In this document: piece after piece, positions 36,131 to 45,259 of the stretch | Position numbering within the stretch: position 1 is the first letter of the stretch | Layout of the letters: the number at the start of each line of letters is the position of its first letter | Assembly: GCF_900176205.1 (NCBI RefSeq) | Contig: NZ_LT859959.1 | Location: forward strand, 558,001-622,000 | DNA: 64,000 nt | Direction of reading: 5' to 3' | Origin: Bradyrhizobium sp. ORS 285 | GTDB lineage: Bacteria > Pseudomonadota > Alphaproteobacteria > Rhizobiales > Xanthobacteraceae | The notes under the pieces: generated by a model | The model's database searches: none | The model's input: only the letters and a program-made list of their open reading frames with translations | What the model was told of the DNA's origin: nothing | Position numbers and translations under genes: made by a program

Positions 36131-36852
36131 GCACGCTGGCCGCATCAGATCACGTCGAACAAGCCCCGGTTGCGGCGCTTGACGCCGCGCTGCGCACAGC
36201 TTCGCCGCACGAAGTCATCGCGGCCGCGCTGCAGGCGATCGGCCGCGAGCGGCTCGCGGTCGTGTCGTCGTTCGGCTCGGAATCGGCGGCCTTGCTAAAG
36301 GTGACGGCCGATGTCGATCCGGCCATTCCGGTGATCTTCCTCGACACCGGCCATATGTTCGCCGAGACGCTGGCCTATCGCGACCAGCTCATCGAGATCC
36401 TCGGTCTGCGCGACGTGCGCTCGATCAAGCCGGATGCCGCAGCGCTCGCGCGCGAGGATGCCGACAACGATCTCTGGTTCTCCGATCCCGACGCCTGCTG
36501 CCGCATCCGCAAGGTGGAGCCGTTGGCGCGCGCGCTCGCGCCCTTCACCGCCTGGATCAATGGCCGCAAGCGCTTTCAGGGCGGCGTGCGCGCCGGGATT
36601 CCCGTCGTCGAGCAGGACGGTGCGCGGGTGAAGTTCAACCCGTTCGCCAATGTCAGCCGCGAGGACATCGCGGCGATCTATCGCTCGGCCAATTTGCCGC
36701 AGCACCCGCTGGTGGCCTCCGGCTTCCGCTCGATCGGCTGCATGCCATGCACCAGTCGCTCGGATGCAGGCGAGGGCGAGCGCGCCGGACGCTGGCGCGG
36801 CCGTGACAAGACCGAATGCGGCATCCACACGGCGGCGTCGCTGCCGAGCTAG
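36127..36852 (+). CDS. cysH: Assimilatory (APS-type) adenylyl-sulfate reductase CysH
   Basis: 241 residues from a GTG overlapping the DUF934 stop by four bases. The cysteine set CC (124-125) and CMPC (205, 208) predicts a [4Fe-4S] cluster, and C231 in TECGIH is the catalytic cysteine. The cluster is the hallmark of reductases that accept APS, some also PAPS. It reduces the sulfonucleotide to sulfite with thioredoxin. Its stop codon shares bases with the stop of the convergent gene at 36849. Confidence 0.95.
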   Translation: MSTLAASDHVEQAPVAALDAALRTASPHEVIAAALQAIGRERLAVVSSFGSESAALLKVTADVDPAIPVIFLDTGHMFAETLAYRDQLIEILGLRDVRSIKPDAAALAREDADNDLWFSDPDACCRIRKVEPLARALAPFTAWINGRKRFQGGVRAGIPVVEQDGARVKFNPFANVSREDIAAIYRSANLPQHPLVASGFRSIGCMPCTSRSDAGEGERAGRWRGRDKTECGIHTAASLPS

Positions 36853-37466
36853 GACACGCCGCAGGATTTCAGAACGGCCGGCAAAACCTGCTCGCCATTG
36901 TCGGCCCGGATCACGAAGGTGAAGGCGGTCACGGTGTCCGCCCATATGATCTTGTCGGCGGTTGCGTTCAGATCCGCCGAGTCGGGCGGCGCGAGATCCC
37001 ACAGCATCAATCCGGTGCCGGCGAACGACGAGGCCTTCAGGTCTTCGACCTTGAACAGCATGACGCCGTCTTTCTCCGTCTTGCCGGGCACGTAGGTGGC
37101 AGACGCCTTCAATGTGCGCTGCTTGGTGTCCTGCAATTCCGCGGGCCGGTCCTTGAGACTGCGCAGCGGGGACGGAATGGCGCCATCGCGATCGATGATG
37201 TAGAGAGCCACCGACTGGTCCAGGCAGCGCAGCATGCCCGGATATGTCTTCGTCTTGAGCAGAACATCGACCCGCGCGACCGGGGTGCCGTCGACCTCGC
37301 CGACACGGAAGCCAATCCGGCCATCAGCCTGAGCGCCGGGAGGCGCGAACAGCAAGGCGGGGGCCATCAGCAGAGCGACCATGATCGCCTTCAGCCGCCG
37401 TCGGAGGGCGCTCCTCCCTGTCAATTCCAAGGTCCCCATCAGCGCTGCCCTCATCGTAAGTGCCAT
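36849..37466 (-). CDS. Secreted protein of unknown function
   Basis: 205 residues from the ATG at 37466; starts at 37439 or further in are also possible. A hydrophobic stretch (IMVALLMAPALLFAPPGAQA, about 28-47) is a signal peptide. The mature part is a beta-rich domain (GRIGFRVGEVDGTPVARVDVLLKT, VALYIIDRDGAI) with two cysteines. No family is recognised. It ends opposite cysH, sharing the CTAG of both stops, and is divergent from the sulfate-transport operon. Confidence 0.68.
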   Translation of the reverse strand: MALTMRAALMGTLELTGRSALRRRLKAIMVALLMAPALLFAPPGAQADGRIGFRVGEVDGTPVARVDVLLKTKTYPGMLRCLDQSVALYIIDRDGAIPSPLRSLKDRPAELQDTKQRTLKASATYVPGKTEKDGVMLFKVEDLKASSFAGTGLMLWDLAPPDSADLNATADKIIWADTVTAFTFVIRADNGEQVLPAVLKSCGVS

Positions 37467-37754
37467 TTGTCCCGTCCAGGTTGCGGAGGTGATGATGCGA
37501 ACATAGAGGGAACAATGTCAAGCGCCGGTCGGTTGCAGCCCGGCTCGGGACGCATCATCTGGTTGGAGCCCATGGGATCATGACGGCAGTGTGTCGTGGC
37601 GAAGAACAGTCCTTCTGATGCGCGATGGTTCGTAGCACAATGCTAATGCCCGCCCGAAAACAAGAGAAGTCGGTTTCGTTGACTCTGAACCTCACATCCG
37701 GCGATCTGGTGTTTGGGCCTGCAACATCGCGGGCATGGGAATGGAGAGCATTCG

Positions 37755-38744
37755 ATGATGCGGCGTGTTCTGGCTGTTGTCGCGGGTCTGGCCTGGGCGG
37801 GGTCGGCCTATGCCGCCGACGTGAACCTGCTCAACGTGTCCTACGATCCGACCCGTGAGCTCTATGTCGAGTTCAACAAGGCGTTCGCTGCGAGCTATCA
37901 GAAGGAGACCGGCAAGTCGGTCGAGATCAAGCAGTCGCATGGCGGCTCGGGTGCGCAGGCGCGCAGCGTGATCGATGGCCTGCAGGCCGACGTCGTCACC
38001 CTGGCGCTGGCCTATGACATCGATGCCGTTGCCAACAAGGGACTGCTCGACAAGGAGTGGCAGAAGCGTCTGCCGCAGAACGCCTCGCCCTACACCTCGA
38101 CGATCGTGTTCCTGGTGCGCAAGGGCAATCCCAAGGGCATCAAGGACTGGGACGACCTGCTCAAACCGGGCGTCGACGTCATCACGCCCAATCCGAAAAC
38201 CTCCGGCGGCGCCCGCTGGAACTATCTCGCTGCCTGGGGCTACGCGCTGAAGAAGACCGGCTCGGCCGACAAGGCCAAGCAGTTCGTCGCCGACCTCTAT
38301 AAGCACGTTCCCGTGCTCGACACCGGCGCCCGCGGCGCGACCGTCACCTTCGTGGAACGCGGTGTCGGCGACGTGCTGCTGGCCTGGGAGAACGAGGCGT
38401 ATCTGGCATTGAAAGAGTTCGGTAAGGAAAAGTTCGAGATCATCTCGCCCTCGCTGTCGATCCTGGCCGAACCGCCAGTTGCCGTGGTCGACAACGTCGT
38501 GGCCAAGAAGGGCACGCAGGCGGCGGCTGAAGCCTATCTGAAGTACTGGTATACGAAAGAAGGCCAGGAAATCGCCGCACGCAACTTCTATCGTCCGCGC
38601 GATCCCGACGTGGCCAAGTCCTACGCCGAGTCGTTCGCCAAGGTCGATCTGTTCACGATCGACGACGTGTTCGGCGGCTGGACCAAGGCCCAGAAGGATC
38701 ACTTCGGTGAAGGTGGCGTGTTCGATCAGATCTACAAGAACTGA
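37755..38744 (+). CDS. sbp: Sulfate-binding protein of the sulfate ABC transporter
   Basis: 329 residues from the ATG at 37755 after GGAGAG; the frame opens at 37713. Signal peptide about 1-22 (AWAGSAYA). The Sbp/CysP signature [20 protein letters not shown] follows directly, and [26 protein letters not shown] and [11 protein letters not shown] line the sulfate pocket. It captures sulfate in the periplasm for CysTWA. It is first in the operon sbp-cysT-cysW-cysA. The 288-base gap before it should hold its promoter; none was certain. Confidence 0.95.
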   Translation: MMRRVLAVVAGLAWAGSAYAADVNLLNVSYDPTRELYVEFNKAFAASYQKETGKSVEIKQSHGGSGAQARSVIDGLQADVVTLALAYDIDAVANKGLLDKEWQKRLPQNASPYTSTIVFLVRKGNPKGIKDWDDLLKPGVDVITPNPKTSGGARWNYLAAWGYALKKTGSADKAKQFVADLYKHVPVLDTGARGATVTFVERGVGDVLLAWENEAYLALKEFGKEKFEIISPSLSILAEPPVAVVDNVVAKKGTQAAAEAYLKYWYTKEGQEIAARNFYRPRDPDVAKSYAESFAKVDLFTIDDVFGGWTKAQKDHFGEGGVFDQIYKN

Positions 38745-38787
38745 TTGTCCGGACGGGTAGGGACATTGGAATGAGCCAGGTGGCTTC

Positions 38788-39621
38788 TTGAGCGTACTTG
38801 CACCCCGACGCAGCACCTTGCCGGGCTTCGGTCTCACCATGGGACTGACGTTGACCTGGCTGTCCCTGATCGTGCTGATTCCCCTGGCCGGACTGTTCGT
38901 CCGTTCCACCGATCTCAGCCTGGCGCAGTTCTGGGATATCGTCACCAGCCGGCGCACCTTGAGCGCGCTGAAGATCTCGTTCGGCCTCTCCTTTGCCGCA
39001 GCGTGCGTCAACCTCGTGATGGGCACGATCGTGGTCTGGGCGCTGGTGCGCTACCGCTTCCCGGGCCGCAGGCTGTTCGACGCCATCGTCGACGTGCCGT
39101 TCGCGCTGCCGACGGCGGTGGCGGGCGTGGCGCTGACCGCGTTGTTCGCGCAGAAAGGCTGGCTGGGTGCGCCGCTGGCCGCTGCCGGCATCAAGGTGGC
39201 GTTTACGCCGCTCGGCATCTTCATCGCGATGATCTTCATCGGCATCCCCTTCGTCGTCCGCACCGTGCAGCCGGTGCTGATCGATCTCGACCCGGAGATC
39301 GAGGAAGCCGCAGCCAGCCTCGGCGCCAGCCGCTGGCACATCGTCACCAAGGTGATCCTGCCGAGCCTGACGCCGGCGCTGCTCACCGGCTTCGCGCTCG
39401 CCTTTGCGCGGGCCGTCGGCGAATACGGCTCGGTGATCTTCATTGCCGGCAATCTCCCCAACGTCTCCGAGATTGCACCCCTCCTGATCGTGATCCGCCT
39501 GTCCGAGTTCCGCTATGCCGACGCCACGGCCATTGCAGTGGTGATGCTTGTGGTGGCATTCGTGATCATCTTCGCGGTGAATCGCCTGCAGCGCTGGGCT
39601 CAGTCCCAGGCGTCCACCTGA
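38788..39621 (+). CDS. cysT: Sulfate ABC transporter permease CysT
   Basis: 277 residues from a TTG at 38788 after AGGTGG; an upstream ATG (38771) stops after six codons, and the ATG at 38839 would cut the conserved LPGFGLTMG start. Six or so membrane helices are visible. The EAA-type loop for ATPase contact is EEAAASLGASRWHIVTKVILPSL. It forms the membrane channel with CysW. The C-terminal VVAFVIIFAVNRLQRW is typical. Confidence 0.95.
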   Translation: MSVLAPRRSTLPGFGLTMGLTLTWLSLIVLIPLAGLFVRSTDLSLAQFWDIVTSRRTLSALKISFGLSFAAACVNLVMGTIVVWALVRYRFPGRRLFDAIVDVPFALPTAVAGVALTALFAQKGWLGAPLAAAGIKVAFTPLGIFIAMIFIGIPFVVRTVQPVLIDLDPEIEEAAASLGASRWHIVTKVILPSLTPALLTGFALAFARAVGEYGSVIFIAGNLPNVSEIAPLLIVIRLSEFRYADATAIAVVMLVVAFVIIFAVNRLQRWAQSQAST

Positions 39622-39630
39622 GGCCGCGAC

Positions 39631-40533
39631 ATGAGCATCGAAATGACCCTGCAACGGACGCCGGATGCCTCGGCGCGCAGCATGGCCGAAACGGCCGCCC
39701 GACGCGATCCTCGCGCCGAGCCCACCGTCGTTCGCTTCGCCATCATCACGCTCGCGGTCGCCTTCCTGTCCGTCTTCGTCGTGCTGCCGCTGGTGGTCGT
39801 ATTCGTCGAGGCGTTCGGCAAGGGCATCGCGGCCTATCTGTCCGCGCTGGCCGATCCCGAAGCATTGTCGGCCATTCGGCTCACGCTCGGCGTCGCGGCG
39901 GTCTCGGTCGGCACCAATCTGGTGTTCGGCCTCGCCGCCGCCTGGGCCATCGCGAAGTTCGACTTTCCGGGAAAGACCTTCCTGATCACGCTGATCGACC
40001 TGCCGTTCTCGGTCAGCCCCGTCATCTCCGGCCTTGTCTTCGTGCTGCTGTTCGGCGCGCAGGGTTTCTTCGGGCCGTGGCTGCAGAGCCATAATCTGCA
40101 GATCCTGTTCGCCTTCCCGGGCATTGCGCTCGCCACCATCTTCGTGACCTTCCCCTTCGTGGCGCGCGCGCTGATCCCGCTGATGCAGGAGCAGGGCACG
40201 CAGGAGGAGGAAGCGGCGATCTCGCTCGGTGCTTCGGGCCTGCAGACCTTCTTCCGCGTCACGCTCCCCAACATCAAATGGGGCGTGCTGTACGGCGTCC
40301 TGCTGTGCAATGCGCGCGCGATGGGCGAGTTCGGCGCGGTGTCGGTGGTGTCAGGCCATGTCAGAGGCGAGACCAACACGATGCCGCTGTTGGTCGAGAT
40401 CCTCTACAACGAGTACCAGATGGTGGCCTCGTTCGCGATCGCCTCGCTGCTCGCGATGCTGGCGCTGATCACGCTGATCGCCAAGACCATTCTCGAACGT
40501 AACATCGACGAGGACATGCCTCATGACCATTGA
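39631..40533 (+). CDS. cysW: Sulfate ABC transporter permease CysW
   Basis: 300 residues, beginning ten bases after cysT. An N-terminal cytoplasmic extension (about 35 residues) precedes six membrane helices. The EAA-type loop is [24 protein letters not shown], and the downstream [26 protein letters not shown] is a CysW hallmark. It pairs with CysT in the inner membrane. Its 3' end overlaps cysA by 11 bases. Confidence 0.95.
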   Translation: MSIEMTLQRTPDASARSMAETAARRDPRAEPTVVRFAIITLAVAFLSVFVVLPLVVVFVEAFGKGIAAYLSALADPEALSAIRLTLGVAAVSVGTNLVFGLAAAWAIAKFDFPGKTFLITLIDLPFSVSPVISGLVFVLLFGAQGFFGPWLQSHNLQILFAFPGIALATIFVTFPFVARALIPLMQEQGTQEEEAAISLGASGLQTFFRVTLPNIKWGVLYGVLLCNARAMGEFGAVSVVSGHVRGETNTMPLLVEILYNEYQMVASFAIASLLAMLALITLIAKTILERNIDEDMPHDH

Positions 40534-41560
40534 AGCGAGAGGCGTCGTCAAGACCTTCGGCGCGTTCAAGGCGCTCGACGGCGTCGACCTGAAGGTCGCG
40601 AGTGGCGAGCTGCTTGCGCTGCTCGGGCCGTCAGGCTCGGGCAAGACGACGCTGTTGCGCATCATTGCTGGGCTGGAATGGCCCGATGCCGGCGAGATCC
40701 TGTTCGACGGAGAGAACGCGCTCGACCGCGGCGCGCGCGAGCGCCATGTCGGCTTCGTGTTCCAGCATTATGCGTTGTTCCGGCACATGAGCGTGTTCGA
40801 GAACGTCGCCTTCGGTCTGCGCGTGCAGCCGCGCCGCATCCGCAAGAGCGAGGCGCAGATCCGCGCGCGCGTGAAGGAGCTGCTCGATCTGGTGCAGCTC
40901 GACTGGCTCGCCGACCGCTATCCGAGCCAGCTCTCCGGCGGTCAGCGCCAGCGGATCGCGCTCGCGCGCGCGCTCGCCATCGAGCCGCGCATCCTCTTGC
41001 TCGACGAGCCGTTCGGCGCGCTCGACGCCAAGGTGCGCAAGGAGCTCAGGCAATGGCTGCGCACCTTGCATCACTCGATCAACGTCACCTCGATCTTCGT
41101 CACGCATGATCAGGAGGAGGCGCTCGAGGTCGCGCATCGCGTCGTCGTGATGGACAAAGGCCGCATCGAGCAGGTCGGCTCGCCGAGCGACGTCTATGAC
41201 AGTCCGGCAACGGCGTTCGTGCACGGCTTCATCGGTGAATCGATCATGCTGCCGGTGGAAGTCGCCGGCGGCGCCGTGCATCTCAACGGCCGGCCGCTGG
41301 ACATTGTCGCCGAGGGCGCGGCCGCCGGCGCTTCGACCCTGTTCGTGCGCCGCCACGACATGCTCGTCGGCCCCGCCGACAGCGGTACGCTGCACGGCGC
41401 CGTCACCCACGTCCGCAGCTTCGGCCCGGTACAGCGCGCCGAGATCGCGCTGACCGAAGGCTCCACCATCGAGATCGACGCCCCGCGCGACCGCGACCTC
41501 CGCATCGGCGACCGCGTCGGCCTGAAGCCGCGGCACTATCGGATTTTTGCGGGCGGGTAG
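40523..41560 (+). CDS. cysA: Sulfate ABC transporter ATPase CysA
   Basis: 345 residues. Walker [10 protein letters not shown] (about 37-45), signature [16 protein letters not shown], Walker [21 protein letters not shown] and H-loop [13 protein letters not shown] are intact. A C-terminal TOBE-like part begins near 240 ([19 protein letters not shown]). It energises sulfate/thiosulfate uptake. It is the last gene of the operon, and a palindromic repeat follows 60 bases later. The rest of the 41561-41987 gap is empty of genes. Confidence 0.95.
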   Translation: MTIEARGVVKTFGAFKALDGVDLKVASGELLALLGPSGSGKTTLLRIIAGLEWPDAGEILFDGENALDRGARERHVGFVFQHYALFRHMSVFENVAFGLRVQPRRIRKSEAQIRARVKELLDLVQLDWLADRYPSQLSGGQRQRIALARALAIEPRILLLDEPFGALDAKVRKELRQWLRTLHHSINVTSIFVTHDQEEALEVAHRVVVMDKGRIEQVGSPSDVYDSPATAFVHGFIGESIMLPVEVAGGAVHLNGRPLDIVAEGAAAGASTLFVRRHDMLVGPADSGTLHGAVTHVRSFGPVQRAEIALTEGSTIEIDAPRDRDLRIGDRVGLKPRHYRIFAGG

Positions 41561-41619
41561 CGGCGGTCGGGCTCAACTCCGTTTCAAGGTCATTAGTCAC
41601 AGGCAGCCGACCAAAATTC

Positions 41620-41777
41620 GGTGTCGTCCCGGACAAGCCGTGACGCGCAAAGCGCGTCGCGGCGCCGATCCGGGACCCATACTCCGTGACGCCTGTTTGA
41701 GGCACGCTGCAGCAGCACCGCGTCTCACCACAGCCGCCACGGAGTATGGGTCCCGGCTCAAGGCCGGGACGACACTG
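41620..41777. repeat. CGGAGTATGGGTCCCGG palindromic element, copy 2
   Basis: The arms at 41621-41632 and 41764-41775 are inverted copies (GTGTCGTCCCGG), and an inner pair reads GGGACCCATACTCCGTG near 41672 against CACGGAGTATGGGTCCCGG near 41738. Bases 41620-41702 are the reverse complement of copy 1 at 23758-23844 with few differences. It is located downstream of cysA. Confidence 0.82.
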
Positions 41778-41987
41778 AGGGTGAGGCGCGGTCATGGGCA
41801 CACGACGTCCAGGGCCGCGGTCGGCGCTGAATGCCCACAGGCTTGACCGAACCGGCATTATGGTTGACCAACCCTTACCCGGCCGCACTGGATGCAATTG
41901 CGCTGATGGAACTTACCGGCGATTCACCTTTCAGCCACGGTTGATGTGCAACAACCCGCCTCTCTTCTCGGCATAGGGACTGGTTCA

Positions 41988-42503
41988 TTGAAGCATCCGG
42001 CACTCGCTCTCTCCATCGTCCTCCTGCTCGCCGGCTGCGCGGCCGAGGCGCCGGTCGTGCAGGCGCCGACCATGTATGCCGACATGGCGGTCGCCGGCGC
42101 CAAGCTCGATGCGGTCGCCGCGGCGACGATGATCTCACAATACCGTCAGAACAACGGGCTCGGCATGGTCGAGGTCGATCCCGAATTGATGCGGCTCGCC
42201 GAGTCGCAGTCGCAGGCGATGGCCGACAAGAACAAGCTCGATCACGACGTGCGCGCGCCGCTGGCCAAGCGGCTGAACGGCGCCGGATATGATGCCGTCG
42301 TCGCGGTCGAAAACGTCTCCGCCGGCTACCACACGCTCGCGGAAGCCTTTTCCGGCTGGCGCGATTCGCCGCCCCACCGCGCCAACATGCTGAAGAGCGG
42401 TGTCACAAAAATAGGCATTGCCGCGAGCTATGCTCCAAATACGAAATACAAGGTCTTCTGGACCATGATCCTGGCCGCTCCGGACAGCAAGAAGCCTTCC
42501 TGA
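41988..42503 (+). CDS. CAP-domain lipoprotein
   Basis: 171 residues from a TTG at 41988 (AGGGA upstream); the frame is open from a GTG at 41946. The lipobox LLAGC at about residues 13-17 marks an exported lipoprotein. The rest is a CAP/SCP domain (GMVEVDPELMRLAESQSQAMADKNKLDHD, AVENVSAG, WRDSPPHRANML). The Glu of ENV and the His of PPHR correspond to conserved CAP residues. Bacterial members are widespread and poorly understood. It is monocistronic. Confidence 0.87.
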   Translation: MKHPALALSIVLLLAGCAAEAPVVQAPTMYADMAVAGAKLDAVAAATMISQYRQNNGLGMVEVDPELMRLAESQSQAMADKNKLDHDVRAPLAKRLNGAGYDAVVAVENVSAGYHTLAEAFSGWRDSPPHRANMLKSGVTKIGIAASYAPNTKYKVFWTMILAAPDSKKPS

Positions 42504-42647
42504 CAGGCACCCCTGCTTGCCGCGCGGGCGGCAACCTGTCCGGCTGGGCCTCACTGCTGGCCGGAGGCGACCTGTTCCGGAGGTTGATTTGACGTTATCA
42601 GGAACTCACGCCACGCTGGCGCAACTGCTGATAACCGATCGATTGAC

Positions 42648-43823
42648 ATGAATCATCATCCGCTGCCGGCTCCGCCGACAACTCCCTCCGATGCCAAGCG
42701 CGTGCTCGTCCTGCAGGGCGGTGGCGCGCTCGGCTCCTATCAGGCCGGCGCCTATCAGGCGCTGTGTCACTTCGATTTCGAGCCCGAATGGGTCGCCGGC
42801 ATTTCGATCGGCGCGATCAATTCCGCGATCATCGCCGGCAACGAGCGCGACAAGCGCATCGAGCGCCTCAAGGAATTCTGGCACATGGTGTCCTCGCCGG
42901 TGCCTTGGAAGCCGCTGCTCGATGGCGACCATCACCGCTCGGCGTTCAACGAGGCGAGTGCAGCGCTGATCGCGGCGTTCGGCGTCCCCGGCTTCTTTAC
43001 GCCGCGCTTTCCGCCGGCGCCGCTGTGGCCGGCCGGCACGCCGCAATCGGTCAGCTATTACGACACCGCGCCGCTCAAGCGCACGCTGGAGCGGCTGGTC
43101 GATTTCGATCGCATCAACGATCTCAAGACGCGGCTGTCTGTCGGCGCCGTCGGCGTCACCACCGGCAACTTCACCTATTTCGACAATGTCGAATTCAAGA
43201 GGCAGGGCAAGCGCATCACGCCCGAGCACATCATGGCCTCCGGCGCGCTGCCGCCGGGCTTTCCGCCGGTCGAGATCGACGGCGAGCATTACTGGGACGG
43301 CGGCATCGCCTCCAACACGCCGCTCGACTACGTGCTCGACACCGAGACCGACCGAGACCTGCTGATCTTCCAGGTCGACCTGTTCTCCGCGCGCGGTGAA
43401 CTGCCGCGCACCTTGCTGGAGGCGGCCGAGCGCGAGAAGGACATCCGCTATTCCAGCCGGACGCGGATGAACACCGACAAGAACCGGATGATCCACAACA
43501 CGCGCAAGGCATTCCGCGAGCTCTATGCCAAGCTGCCCGATGAGCTGCGCAACGATCCCTCGCTCGAGATCCTGTGCAAGGCTGCGCAGGAGAACACCGT
43601 GACGGTGGTGCATCTGATCTATCGCAGCAAGAACTACGAGAGCTCCTCGAAGGACTACGACTTCTCCCACGTTGCGATGGTCGAGCACTGGGAGGCGGGG
43701 GTGCGCGACGTGCACCAATCGATGCGCCACAAGGACTGGCTGGAGCGACCGCAGTCCGGCGAAACCATGGTCACCTACGATCTCACGCAGGACGGCAACC
43801 TCGCTGCCGCCAAGAAGGAGTAA
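42648..43823 (+). CDS. Patatin-like phospholipase with DUF3734 tail
   Basis: 391 residues. The oxyanion loop is GGGALGSYQAG, the nucleophile S53 lies in GISIGAIN and the catalytic D217 in DGG. Patatins are acyl hydrolases with a Ser-Asp dyad. The C-terminal third (about 290-391, IHNTRKAFRELYAKLPDEL, HVAMVEHWEAGVRDV) matches the DUF3734 extension often joined to this class. The next gene, a 3-hydroxybutyrate dehydrogenase, starts five bases after it ends; the pair may degrade polyhydroxyalkanoate or lipid. Confidence 0.93.
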   Translation: MNHHPLPAPPTTPSDAKRVLVLQGGGALGSYQAGAYQALCHFDFEPEWVAGISIGAINSAIIAGNERDKRIERLKEFWHMVSSPVPWKPLLDGDHHRSAFNEASAALIAAFGVPGFFTPRFPPAPLWPAGTPQSVSYYDTAPLKRTLERLVDFDRINDLKTRLSVGAVGVTTGNFTYFDNVEFKRQGKRITPEHIMASGALPPGFPPVEIDGEHYWDGGIASNTPLDYVLDTETDRDLLIFQVDLFSARGELPRTLLEAAEREKDIRYSSRTRMNTDKNRMIHNTRKAFRELYAKLPDELRNDPSLEILCKAAQENTVTVVHLIYRSKNYESSSKDYDFSHVAMVEHWEAGVRDVHQSMRHKDWLERPQSGETMVTYDLTQDGNLAAAKKE

Positions 43824-43827
43824 AGCA

Positions 43828-44619
43828 ATGACGACGAATCTGAAGGGCAAGACCGCGGTGGTCACCGGCTCGACCAGCGGCATCGGACTCGCGATTGCGC
43901 GCGGCTTCGCCAGCGCGGGCGCGAACATCGTGATCAACGGCTTCGGCGCGGCCGCCGACATCGAGAAGGAGCGCGCCGCGATCGAGAGCGAGTTCAAGGT
44001 CAAGGCGGTGCACTCGCCCGCCGACATGACCAAGCCAGCCGAGATCGCCGGCATGATCGCGCTCGGCGAGAGCACGTTCGGCAGCGTCGACATTCTCGTC
44101 AACAATGCCGGCATCCAGTTCGTCTCGCCGGTCGAGGATTTTCCGCCGGAGAAGTGGGAGCAGATCATCGCGATCAATCTCTCCTCGGCGTTCTACGGCA
44201 TTCACGCGGCCGTGCCTGGCATGAAGAAGCGCGGCTGGGGCCGCATCATCAACACAGCCTCCGCTCACTCACTGGTCGCCTCGCCGTTCAAGTCGGCCTA
44301 TGTGTCGGCCAAGCACGGCATCGCGGGCCTGACCAAGACGGTGGCGCTGGAGCTTGCGACCTTCAAGATCACCTGCAACTGCATCTCGCCCGGCTATGTC
44401 TGGACGCCGCTGGTGGAGAAGCAGATTCCCGACACGATGAAGGCGCGCAATCTCACCAAGGAGCAGGTCATCAACGACGTTCTGCTCGCGGCCCAGCCCA
44501 CGAAGGAGTTCGTGACGGTCGACCAGGTCGCAGCACTGGCGCTGTTCCTGTGCAGCGACGAGGCGGCGCAGATCACCGGCACCAACCTGTCGATCGATGG
44601 CGGCTGGACTGCCGCGTAA
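43828..44619 (+). CDS. 3-Hydroxybutyrate dehydrogenase
   Basis: 263 residues from the ATG at 43828, five bases after the patatin stop codon. Classical SDR features: TGSTSGIG nucleotide loop near residue 13, NNAGIQ, and YVSAKHG catalytic Tyr/Lys. The segments IQFVSPVEDFPPEKW and the long C-terminal substrate loop (ISPGYVWTPLVEKQIPD) are typical of D-3-hydroxybutyrate dehydrogenases. It would oxidise 3-hydroxybutyrate to acetoacetate with NAD in PHB use. The link to the adjacent esterase-like patatin supports this role. Confidence 0.9.
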   Translation: MTTNLKGKTAVVTGSTSGIGLAIARGFASAGANIVINGFGAAADIEKERAAIESEFKVKAVHSPADMTKPAEIAGMIALGESTFGSVDILVNNAGIQFVSPVEDFPPEKWEQIIAINLSSAFYGIHAAVPGMKKRGWGRIINTASAHSLVASPFKSAYVSAKHGIAGLTKTVALELATFKITCNCISPGYVWTPLVEKQIPDTMKARNLTKEQVINDVLLAAQPTKEFVTVDQVAALALFLCSDEAAQITGTNLSIDGGWTAA

Positions 44620-44655
44620 CCTTGTTTGATGGGGCGGAGCCTGTTTCATCCACAC

Positions 44656-44757
44656 CGTCATCGCCCGGCTTGACCGGGCGATGCAGTATTCCAGAGACGG
44701 CCGTGATCGATCGAGAGGCCGCGGCGTACTGGATTCCCCGTCTTCGCGGGGAATGAC
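44656..44757. repeat. Two short palindromes of a dispersed intergenic repeat
   Basis: Palindrome CATCGCCCGG-loop-CCGGGCGATG lies at 44659-44683, and ATTCCCCG-loop-CGGGGAAT lies at 44733-44754, separated by ATGCAGTATTCCAGAGAC-type sequence and TACTGGATTCC. The pattern of paired hairpins is, from memory, a common Bradyrhizobium intergenic repeat family. Confidence 0.72.
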
Positions 44758-44881
44758 CAAGGGTGGGGTTGGAGGCTATCCGTCTCACGCAAAGGATCAA
44801 TTTTGCGCCGGAGCGGGTTTCGCTTCGGCGCGCGCCATTCTACAAGCGTGCGTTTCCACGACCAGCGCACGGACTTTCATC

Positions 44882-45133
44882 TTGCTGACCACGATCATCG
44901 GCCTCGGCGCCGCCACCTGCACCACATGCTCGTTCCTGCCGCAGGTCATCAAGGCCTGGCGGTCGCGCTCGACCCATGACATCTCGATGGGCATGTTCGT
45001 GCTGCAGACCACCGGCAATTCGATGTGGCTGCTCTACGGCGCGCTGATCAGCGACCTGCCGCTGGTGGTCGCCAATGCCATCACGCTCGGCCTGGTCGCG
45101 GCGATCCTCGGCCTGAAGCTGCGCTACGGCTAA
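44882..45133 (+). CDS. SemiSWEET-type sugar transporter
   Basis: 83 residues from a TTG at 44882; a longer frame from 44681 or 44753 would run through repeat DNA. Three membrane helices are visible. The first holds the PQ motif in CSFLPQVIKAWRSRSTHDIS, and later MGMFVLQTTGNSMWLLYGALI and LGLVAAILGLKLRYG follow. SemiSWEETs are half-size PQ-loop transporters that dimerise to pass sugars. The substrate is unknown. The start codon is uncertain as no clear ribosome-binding site is present. Confidence 0.83.
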   Translation: MLTTIIGLGAATCTTCSFLPQVIKAWRSRSTHDISMGMFVLQTTGNSMWLLYGALISDLPLVVANAITLGLVAAILGLKLRYG

Positions 45134-45234
45134 AGCATGATCCGGAAAAGTGCGTAGCGGTTTTCCGAAAAGATCATGCGCAAACCAACAACCTGAAGCG
45201 CGATGACGATTCAACCCGATCTCATCGCGCTTTA
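45134..45234. repeat. AAAGCATGATCCGGAAAAG composite repeat
   Basis: It starts one base after the SemiSWEET stop. An inverted repeat GCATGATCCGGAAAA...TTTTCCGAAAAGATCATGC lies at 45135-45179, and a second stem AAGCGCGATGA...TCATCGCGCTTTA at about 45196-45234. The same composite is familiar to me from intergenic regions across Hyphomicrobiales. It may serve as the terminator of the upstream gene. Confidence 0.82.
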
Positions 45235-45259
45235 GGCGCGCTCGGCGCCTGAGCAGCGA

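Noticed and set aside
42010..42030. GGAAC near 41909 and 42600 as promoters for the CAP and patatin genes
   Set aside because: The spacing to any GTT is outside 16-17 bases, so these are chance -35-like words.
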